From Shewanellaceae bacterium (lineage in GTDB: Bacteria > Pseudomonadota > Gammaproteobacteria > Enterobacterales > Shewanellaceae): a stretch of DNA of 13,091 nucleotides. Positions 7,936 through 13,091 of this stretch are shown here, one piece after another. Each line of letters begins with the position of its first letter. The first letter of the stretch is position 1. The position numbers and the translations under genes were made by a program. The stretch lies in the NCBI GenBank assembly GCA_016779685.1, contig JADHND010000025.1, positions 1 to 13,091 on the forward strand, given 5' to 3'. The notes beneath the pieces were generated by a model. That model did not search any database and had not been told where the DNA came from. It worked only from the letters and a program-made list of their open reading frames with translations.

Positions 7936-9303
7936 TTAAAATAAAGCTTCGAGAGCTTCAGATAAGCGATGAACCCCAACCACCTCAAGTCCTTCGATGG
8001 CTCTTTGCCCAACATTACCAGCAGCGATCACAGCTCGTTTAAAACCATGTTTACGCGCTTCTTGTAATCTTTCTTGGCCATAAGGCACGGGGCGAATTTC
8101 ACCAGCCAAACCCACCTCACCAAAAATGATGGTATCCCTAGGGATGGTCACATGACGAAAACTAGCCACCAATGCGACTAGCAAGGCTAAATCCGCACCT
8201 GCTTCAGTCACTTTTACCCCTGCTACCACATTCACAAACACATCTTGGTGCCCCATCATGATGCCACCATGGCGATTCAAAACCGCCAACAATAAGTTCA
8301 TGCGATTACCATCCAAGCCGACTGCAACCCGTCTAGCTTGACCTCCTTGCGCTTCATCCACCAAAGCTTGTAGTTCCACCAGCAGCGCACGGGTGCCTTC
8401 CCAAATTGCCATCACGACCGATCCCGATGCATGGCCTTGGGAACGTGATAAAAACATAGCTGAGGGATTAGACACTTCCTTCAAGCCCTGCTCTGACATC
8501 ACAAACACACCCAGCTCGTTGATCGCCCCAAACCGATTTTTTTGACTGCGCAGCAACCGAAATCGGCCATCGTTATCGCCTTCTAGCAGCAAAGAACAAT
8601 CGATGCAATGCTCCAATACCTTAGGCCCGGCCAACGCGCCCTCTTTGGTCACATGCCCAACCATGATGACCGTCACTTGCTGCTGCTTGGCAAACCGCGT
8701 CAAAGCCGCTGCCGACTCCCGCACTTGCGCTACACTGCCAGGCGCAGCTTGAATATCGGCCATATGCATGACTTGAATCGAATCTATCACCATCACTTGC
8801 GGCTGCATTTGCAAAGCCAAATCACACACATGCTCAACACTGGTTTGCGACAACACTTGCAGTCGATCCAGTGGCAAAGCCAACCGACGCGCCCGCAAAG
8901 CCACCTGTTGCAGCGATTCTTCGCCAGTGACATACAACACGGTCGCTGTCTGCGCCCAGTGACACATGGTTTGTAACAGTAAGGTTGACTTACCAGCACC
9001 CGGGCTGCCGCCGATGAGAATAGCGGATCCTTGCACGAAACCACCGCCTAACACCCGATCCAATTCTCGAAAGGCACTTGGCAAGCGTTGGGTTTCTTTT
9101 AAATCGATTTGATCTAAAGTTTGAGCTTGGATGGCTGCTTGCCCTGCATAGCCTGATAGTCGTTCTTGTCGCTTCGAAGCGGGAGGCAGCCGCATTTCCG
9201 AAACGGTGTTCCACGCTTGGCAAGCATTGCACTGCCCCTGCCAGCGTGGGTAATCAGCACCACAATCGGTGCAAACATAAGTTGTTTTGGTTTTACTGGC
9301 CAT
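7936..9303 (-). CDS. radA: DNA repair protein RadA (Sms)
   Basis: Cytoplasmic RecA-like ATPase that promotes branch migration of recombination intermediates alongside RecA. The 455-residue product has an N-terminal C4 zinc finger (Cys11, 14, 25, 28) with DYPRWQGQC. Walker A is GGSPGAGKS (98-106), Walker B is VMVIDS (170-175) and the RadA-specific motif is KNRFG (255-259). A C-terminal Lon-protease-like domain lacking obvious protease function carries GEVGLAGEIRPVPYG (395-409). Length is close to E. coli RadA (460). The ATG at 9303 gives the standard N-terminus. An in-frame TTG at 9321 adds six residues; neither start has a strong ribosome binding site. The lipoprotein gene lies 70 bases upstream and the symporter follows at once. 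Confidence 0.97.
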   Translation of the reverse strand: MASKTKTTYVCTDCGADYPRWQGQCNACQAWNTVSEMRLPPASKRQERLSGYAGQAAIQAQTLDQIDLKETQRLPSAFRELDRVLGGGFVQGSAILIGGSPGAGKSTLLLQTMCHWAQTATVLYVTGEESLQQVALRARRLALPLDRLQVLSQTSVEHVCDLALQMQPQVMVIDSIQVMHMADIQAAPGSVAQVRESAAALTRFAKQQQVTVIMVGHVTKEGALAGPKVLEHCIDCSLLLEGDNDGRFRLLRSQKNRFGAINELGVFVMSEQGLKEVSNPSAMFLSRSQGHASGSVVMAIWEGTRALLVELQALVDEAQGGQARRVAVGLDGNRMNLLLAVLNRHGGIMMGHQDVFVNVVAGVKVTEAGADLALLVALVASFRHVTIPRDTIIFGEVGLAGEIRPVPYGQERLQEARKHGFKRAVIAAGNVGQRAIEGLEVVGVHRLSEALEALF

Positions 9304-9373
9304 CGTTCTACGCCCAGTCAAGATTCTATGACGCTAGCATATCACGAACCAAGTTCAATAACAGCCTAAGGTG

Positions 9374-10405
9374 TCACTCAACGACGCAAAGTAATTTAAA
9401 ATCTGCCGCGCACAATTTGTCGATTCCTACGCCCCTTGAACGTATAATGGAGACTAATAAATCTGCCGCAGCAGCATTGTCATCTTGTTTCCATTGCAAC
9501 AAATGCCGCAAACCTTCGGTCTCAATACGCTGAATACGCGTCTTAATAATTTTATCATATACAGTACGCTCAGCAGCTGAGAAATAAGCGCTGATTTTAT
9601 TGCGCTGATGGTCGATAGCAGACCAAGTGTCGATAATTTTTTTGTCACCGATCGCACTCAGGTCAGCCCAATAAAGCATCATGAAATTGATATTTTTTCC
9701 GGTGTACAAATTATAAAATGCAGAGATTTCTTGACTGGTTAAATCTCCATCCGTGGTTTTAGCAAAGCTTTGAGCTTGTTGCCACAAGGCTAAATCGGGT
9801 AAATAATACCGCTCCCTCAACTTCACCACATAGTTCAGTTTCTGTTCTTGTTCAGCCAAATGATTGAGCTGACTAATGGCATCTTTATGTTGTAGAAAAG
9901 CCGATTTAAACAGCCAAGTCAATGCCAACACCTCATGGCCTTCGCGAATAGAGTTAGCTTCTATGGTTATGGGCGTGTCTACCTCATCTTGAAAAAGAGG
10001 GCTGCTGTGCCGTTTGATCAAGGTATCATGAATCATCCAAGCGTACTCTGCCAAATGGAAGTTTCCCATTGCTGGTACATTTAATACAGTTAAGTCTGGC
10101 TGCTTGAGTTCATCAACGGTTTGCGACATCATTTTCTGGCGATAAATGTGATCAAACAAGGTCGCCGCTTCGTATACCATGGGATTAATTAAGGCTAAGT
10201 AATTCGCTAGAATCCGCTCTTGGTGCCCCAAAAAACGCTTCATTTCTTCAGGCGTCATCGGAAACCCATCAGGAATCACAACGGGCTCTACGGGTACTGG
10301 ATTTATCTTCGGTTGGTCATCTTGTAGATGTTTCGGAAAGCACCCAGACAATATGCTGATCATGAGCAGAAAGCCTATCGATTTTACCCACACATTTATT
10401 GACAT
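9374..10405 (-). CDS. Putative outer-membrane lipoprotein of unknown function
   Basis: I do not recognise this family. The 343-residue product begins with a lipoprotein signal: positive Lys8, hydrophobic run IGFLLMISIL, lipobox LSGC with the modified Cys22. Residue 23 is Phe rather than Asp, which by the enteric sorting rule favours the outer membrane. A Pro/Val-rich linker (about 32-50, PVPVEPVVIPDGFP) leads to a mostly helical, charged domain of about 290 residues without recognisable catalytic motifs. The mature part has only two other cysteines, Cys332 and Cys340 near the end, which could form a disulfide in the periplasm. AGGTGAGG directly precedes the ATG. It is followed by radA and is divergent from nrdA; neither neighbour suggests a role. 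Confidence 0.85.
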   Translation of the reverse strand: MSINVWVKSIGFLLMISILSGCFPKHLQDDQPKINPVPVEPVVIPDGFPMTPEEMKRFLGHQERILANYLALINPMVYEAATLFDHIYRQKMMSQTVDELKQPDLTVLNVPAMGNFHLAEYAWMIHDTLIKRHSSPLFQDEVDTPITIEANSIREGHEVLALTWLFKSAFLQHKDAISQLNHLAEQEQKLNYVVKLRERYYLPDLALWQQAQSFAKTTDGDLTSQEISAFYNLYTGKNINFMMLYWADLSAIGDKKIIDTWSAIDHQRNKISAYFSAAERTVYDKIIKTRIQRIETEGLRHLLQWKQDDNAAAADLLVSIIRSRGVGIDKLCAADFKLLCVVE

Positions 10406-10459
10406 AACCTCACCTGTTTGAATCTAAACACCCCAAAGATAACTTCCACATATGAATGC

Positions 10460-10477
10460 TTAAAATGCACATTTTAA
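10460..10477. repeat. Perfect inverted repeat upstream of the lipoprotein gene
   Basis: TTAAAATG, two-base centre CA, CATTTTAA. It lies about 55 bases before the lipoprotein start, where a promoter or operator would be expected. No regulator can be named. Confidence 0.5.
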
Positions 10478-10510
10478 AATAAAAATCAATACTATTAGCA
10501 TGAAATAAAA

Positions 10511-10530
10511 TTCAAAAAAATTCAAAAAAA
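10511..10530. repeat. Phased A-tract direct repeat (likely curved DNA)
   Basis: The ten-base unit TTCAAAAAAA occurs twice in tandem, so the A-tracts are one helical turn apart, and a third A-run follows. Such phasing bends DNA. It may act as a site for nucleoid proteins upstream of nrdA; the role is inference. Confidence 0.6.
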
Positions 10531-10576
10531 ATTGTTTACTCAATGCGCTTTTTATAAAGACCGCTAACTTATTGTG

Positions 10577-10605
10577 TTGACTTAAATAAAAATTTAGCCT
10601 CAAAT
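10577..10605 (+). promoter_or_regulatory. Possible distal nrdA promoter
   Basis: TTGACT (10577-10582, five of six), a 17-base spacer and TCAAAT (10600-10605, four of six). It would give a leader of about 310 bases. The sequence is AT-rich, so chance matches are likely. Confidence 0.35.
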
Positions 10606-10628
10606 TTTTCTCTGAACTTACTCAGAGT

Positions 10629-10637
10629 TTATCCACA
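10629..10637 (+). promoter_or_regulatory. DnaA box
   Basis: TTATCCACA is a perfect high-affinity DnaA box. In E. coli, DnaA binds upstream of nrdAB and links its expression to replication. Here it lies about 60 bases upstream of the proposed proximal promoter. I found no second perfect box nearby. Confidence 0.7.
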
Positions 10638-10685
10638 ACATACCCAAGGTTGAGTGTGATTTTATTCCTTGCAAAATAGGGCAAA

Positions 10686-10732
10686 ATTCCTTATCTTGTA
10701 CCTGTACAAAATAAAAATACTAGATATTGTAT
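10686..10732 (+). promoter_or_regulatory. Tandem NrdR-box-like sites over the proximal nrdA promoter
   Basis: The 16-base site at 10717-10732 contains CTAGATATTG, nine of ten positions of the NrdR core CwAtATaTwG. A weaker copy at 10686-10701 (CCTTATCTTG, seven of ten) starts exactly 31 bases earlier, the helical spacing typical of NrdR box pairs. They cover a candidate -35 TTGTAC (10696-10701) and -10 TACTAG (10718-10723) separated by 16 bases. NrdR represses ribonucleotide reductase genes in response to bound ATP or dATP. The nrdR gene is not in the window. Confidence 0.65.
10691..10714. repeat. Near-perfect 24-base palindrome in the nrdA promoter
   Basis: Arms of 11 bases, TTATCTTGTAC and GTACAAAATAA, with a two-base centre CT and one mismatch; the inner TTGTAC/GTACAA is perfect. 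It overlaps the upstream NrdR-like box and the candidate -35. Operator-like; no regulator recognised. Confidence 0.65.
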
Positions 10733-10754
10733 GTAAAGCTGTTTACATACAATA
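10725..10754. repeat. Perfect 13-base-arm palindrome at the nrdA promoter or leader start
   Basis: TATTGTATGTAAA (10725-10737), centre GCTG, TTTACATACAATA (10742-10754). It overlaps the downstream NrdR-like box. It could be a dimer-binding operator in DNA or a hairpin at the 5' end of the transcript. The right arm contains TACAAT (10748-10753), a possible alternative -10. Confidence 0.75.
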
Positions 10755-10784
10755 AGAAAAGATGATTTGTTTTAATCTTTTCTT
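10754..10784 (+). repeat. Inverted repeat in the nrdA leader
   Basis: AAGAAAAGAT (10754-10763) and ATCTTTTCTT (10775-10784) are perfect complements with an 11-base loop. The stem is AT-rich and ends in a T-rich run, so a weak terminator-like or pausing role is possible. Confidence 0.6.
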
Positions 10785-10797
10785 TGAGGGAAATACA

Positions 10798-10877
10798 TTC
10801 GATACACTTGCTTAACAAATGCTGTGCCCACAAGCCTTAGTATGGTCTTTGTTAAGCAAACCCAGCCTGCTATCGAA
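10798..10877 (+). promoter_or_regulatory. Large structured element in the nrdA leader
   Basis: Nested perfect complements: outer TTCGATA (10798-10804) with TATCGAA (10871-10877), inner TTGCTTAACAAA (10808-10819) with TTTGTTAAGCAA (10848-10859). The internal loop is 3 by 11 bases and the apical loop 28 bases. This is a long stem-loop 41 bases before the nrdA start. It does not match any riboswitch class I recognise. A regulatory RNA element is inference from the pairing and position. Confidence 0.6.
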
Positions 10878-10884
10878 ACCTGTG

Positions 10885-10912
10885 TCCTTGATCAGTAGCA
10901 ACCACGAAAGGA
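10885..10912 (+). promoter_or_regulatory. nrdA: nrdA ribosome binding site with a complementary upstream segment
   Basis: AAGGA (10908-10912) is the nrdA Shine-Dalgarno, six bases before the ATG. TCCTT (10885-10889) is its exact complement and could form a hairpin over an 18-base loop that hides the site. Five base pairs alone are weak, so the role is tentative. Confidence 0.45.
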
Positions 10913-10918
10913 TCCACG

Positions 10919-13091
10919 ATGAACAACAATTTAACCGTCACTAAGCGCAATCAAACACAAGAACCTATTAACCTAGATAAGATCCATCGTGTGATCACAT
11001 GGGCGACCGAAGGTTTAAATAAGGTCTCTGTCTCTGCCATTGAACTGCGTTCACATATTCAGTTTTTTGAGGGCATTAAGACAGAAACCATACACGAAAC
11101 CATTATTCGTGCCGCCGCCGATTTAATTTCAACTCAGACACCCGACTATCAATATGTGGCTGCGCGATTGGCTATCTTTCATCTGCGCAAAAAAGCGTAT
11201 GGTCAATTTGAGCCACCTTCCTTATACGATCACGTCACGAACATGGTCGAATCCAAACGATACGATGCCCATATCTTAGCCGATTATACCCGAGAAGAGC
11301 TCGAGGAATTGGATCAGCACATCGATCACTGGCGTGATTTGAACTTTTCGTACGCTGCGGTTAAACAGCTGGAAGGTAAATATTTGGTGCAAGACCGCAC
11401 CACGGGTGAAATCTTTGAAAGCGCTCAGTTTTTATACATGTTAGTGGCGGCGTGCTTGTTTGCGAAAACCGAATCATCTCAACGCTTAACTTGGGTAAAA
11501 CGCTTTTATGATGCAGTATCGACGTTTAAGATCTCATTGCCGACTCCGATCATGGCCGGCATTCGCACCCCTACCCGTCAATTTAGTTCATGTGTACTGA
11601 TTGAATGTGGTGATAACTTAGATTCCATCAATGCCACCGCCTCATCTATCGTTAAATATGTCAGCCAACGGGCGGGGATTGGCATCAACGCAGGACGTAT
11701 TCGCGCTTTGGGGAGCCCTATTCGAAATGGGGAAGCCTTTCATACAGGTTGTCTTCCTTTTTATAAATACTTTCAAACAGCGGTTAAAAGCTGTTCTCAG
11801 GGTGGTGTCCGTGGGGGTGCAGCCACGTTGTTCTACCCACTGTGGCATCTCGAGGTCGAAGACCTGTTGGTGCTAAAAAACAACCGAGGGGTCGAGGAAA
11901 ACCGGATCCGACATTTGGACTACGGTGTCCAACTCAACAAAACCATGTATCAGCGCTTGATTCAAGGCGGCAACATCACCCTCTTTAGCCCATCGGATGT
12001 CCCTGGTTTGTATGATGCCTTCTTTGAAGATCAAGCTGAGTTTGAAGCTTTATATACCCAGTACGAACAAGATCCAAACGTGCGCAAGCAAAGCATCAAG
12101 GCCACCGAGCTGTTTTCGATGATGATGCAAGAACGTGCCTCTACAGGACGTATTTATATTCAAAATGTGGATCATTGCAACACCCATAGTGCCTTTAACG
12201 CCAAAAAAGCACCCATACGACAATCAAATCTATGTGTCGAAATCACCCTACCGACCAAACCGTTGCAGCACTCGCAAGATCCTGACGGTGAAATTGCCTT
12301 GTGCACCCTATCGGCGGTTAACCTAGGGGCTCTTAACAGCTTAGATGAACTCGAAGATATCGCCGATTTGGCGGTCAGAGGGCTTGATAACCTCTTAGAT
12401 TATCAAAACTATCCTTTGCCAGCTGCTGAGCACTCGACCATGGCGCGCCGACCATTGGGCATTGGCGTCATCAACCTTGCCTATTACTTAGCCAAAAACG
12501 GTCATCAATACTCCAACGGCTCTGGACTCAACCTAGTCCACCGTACTTTTGAGGCGTTGCAGTTCTATTTACTCCAAGCTTCTAACCGTATCGCTGAAGA
12601 AAAAGGTGCCTGTCCTAAATTCCATGAAACCAACTACGCAGAAGGCTTGCTGCCGATTGATCACTATAAAAAAGACATCGATGCTGTTTGCCAAGAACCG
12701 CTGCACTTAGATTGGGATGGCTTACGTCAAAGCATCGTCAAACATGGCTTACGTAACTCGACCTTGTCCTGCTTGATGCCATCTGAAACGTCATCGCAAA
12801 TGTCTAACGCCACCAATGGCATTGAACCACCGCGCGGTTTGGTGAGCATCAAACAAAGCAAAGATGGCGTATTAAAGCAGGTCGTGCCTGATATTGAAAA
12901 CCTCAAAGGCAAATATGAGTTACTCTGGAACATGCCCAACAACACCGGCTACCTCCAATTGGTCGGCGTCATGCAAAAGTTTGTAGACCAATCGATTTCT
13001 ACCAACACCAGTTATGATCCGAAGCAATTCAAAGACGCTAAAGTGCCGATGCAAGTGTTAATCCAGGATCTGTTGACTGCGTATAAACTCG
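10919..13091 (+). CDS. nrdA: Class Ia ribonucleoside-diphosphate reductase alpha subunit NrdA, partial (3' end outside window)
   Basis: Reduces ribonucleoside diphosphates to deoxyribonucleotides, using a radical delivered by the NrdB subunit; aerobic dNTP supply in the cytoplasm. 724 codons are visible of about 760. An N-terminal ATP-cone (about 5-95, VTKRNQ, LDKIHR, HLRKKAYGQ) gives overall activity control. The catalytic barrel keeps E. coli numbering: Cys225 (SSCVLIECGD), Asn437, Cys439, Glu441 (QSNLCVEI) and Cys462 (LCTLSAVNLGA). MPSETSSQ and NATNGIEPPRG are also present. The radical-transfer tyrosines (E. coli 730/731) and C-terminal cysteine pair lie beyond the edge. AAGGA six bases upstream fixes the start. 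ATP-cone residue 57 is Thr where E. coli has Asp. Promoter sites suggest NrdR and DnaA control; nrdB probably follows. Confidence 0.97.
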   Translation, partial: MNNNLTVTKRNQTQEPINLDKIHRVITWATEGLNKVSVSAIELRSHIQFFEGIKTETIHETIIRAAADLISTQTPDYQYVAARLAIFHLRKKAYGQFEPPSLYDHVTNMVESKRYDAHILADYTREELEELDQHIDHWRDLNFSYAAVKQLEGKYLVQDRTTGEIFESAQFLYMLVAACLFAKTESSQRLTWVKRFYDAVSTFKISLPTPIMAGIRTPTRQFSSCVLIECGDNLDSINATASSIVKYVSQRAGIGINAGRIRALGSPIRNGEAFHTGCLPFYKYFQTAVKSCSQGGVRGGAATLFYPLWHLEVEDLLVLKNNRGVEENRIRHLDYGVQLNKTMYQRLIQGGNITLFSPSDVPGLYDAFFEDQAEFEALYTQYEQDPNVRKQSIKATELFSMMMQERASTGRIYIQNVDHCNTHSAFNAKKAPIRQSNLCVEITLPTKPLQHSQDPDGEIALCTLSAVNLGALNSLDELEDIADLAVRGLDNLLDYQNYPLPAAEHSTMARRPLGIGVINLAYYLAKNGHQYSNGSGLNLVHRTFEALQFYLLQASNRIAEEKGACPKFHETNYAEGLLPIDHYKKDIDAVCQEPLHLDWDGLRQSIVKHGLRNSTLSCLMPSETSSQMSNATNGIEPPRGLVSIKQSKDGVLKQVVPDIENLKGKYELLWNMPNNTGYLQLVGVMQKFVDQSISTNTSYDPKQFKDAKVPMQVLIQDLLTAYKL

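Larger units (their letters stand above)
10406..10918. other. 513-base regulatory region between the divergent lipoprotein gene and nrdA
   Basis: No protein gene of normal size. AT-rich, with phased A-tracts, a possible promoter, a small inverted repeat (CTCTGA 10610-10615 with TCAGAG 10622-10627), a DnaA box, NrdR-like boxes, two long palindromes and a hairpin-rich nrdA leader, listed separately. The lipoprotein promoter should lie at the left side, but I could not pick convincing -35 and -10 elements for it. Confidence 0.8.

Noticed and set aside
10725..10754. TyrR box (TGTAAA...TTTACA)
   Set aside because: The half-sites are separated by four bases instead of the required six, and nrdA is not a known TyrR target.
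10798..10877. Cobalamin or other known riboswitch controlling nrdA
   Set aside because: I see no B12-box or other conserved riboswitch core; only the stems are evident, so no class is assigned.

Overview
The window reads as a chromosomal housekeeping segment of a gammaproteobacterium. The main evidence is a zipA gene directly upstream of ligA, a pairing typical of that class. It is supported by a YeaC/DUF1315 protein, an E. coli-like CorA, and a class Ia NrdA that keeps E. coli residue numbering through its catalytic cysteines. I cannot place it below class level. I see no insertion sequence, prophage, CRISPR, rRNA or tRNA gene.

Layout. On the minus strand at the left edge is a CPA1-type cation:proton antiporter that runs out of the window (1-1163), preceded by a small YeaC-family gene (1253-1498). 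The magnesium transporter gene corA (1727-2674) is on the plus strand and converges on a cold-shock protein gene (2760-2969, minus); the two share a bidirectional terminator. About 350 bases without a gene follow, holding the probable promoter and long leader of the cold-shock gene. Then comes a long minus-strand run read from right to left: an unrecognised lipoprotein gene (9374-10405), radA (7936-9303), an AGCS-family sodium:amino-acid symporter with an unusually large insert (6229-7896), zipA (5430-6122) and ligA (3323-5359). These code for DNA recombination, amino-acid uptake, cell division and DNA ligation. zipA appears to have its own -10 element. The right end is nrdA on the plus strand (10919 to the window edge), with 724 codons visible.

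The most interesting stretch is the 513-base region between the divergent lipoprotein gene and nrdA. It holds phased A-tracts, a possible distal promoter, a perfect DnaA box and two NrdR-box-like sites whose starts are 31 bp apart. It also holds two long palindromes and a leader with further long inverted repeats, including a segment complementary to the nrdA ribosome binding site. The NrdR and DnaA sites fit the known replication-coupled and nucleotide-responsive control of class Ia ribonucleotide reductase. The palindromes and structured leader are not explained by anything I recognise. I did not find a clear new multi-gene system; the best candidates for something undescribed are this nrdA leader, the symporter insert and the lipoprotein.
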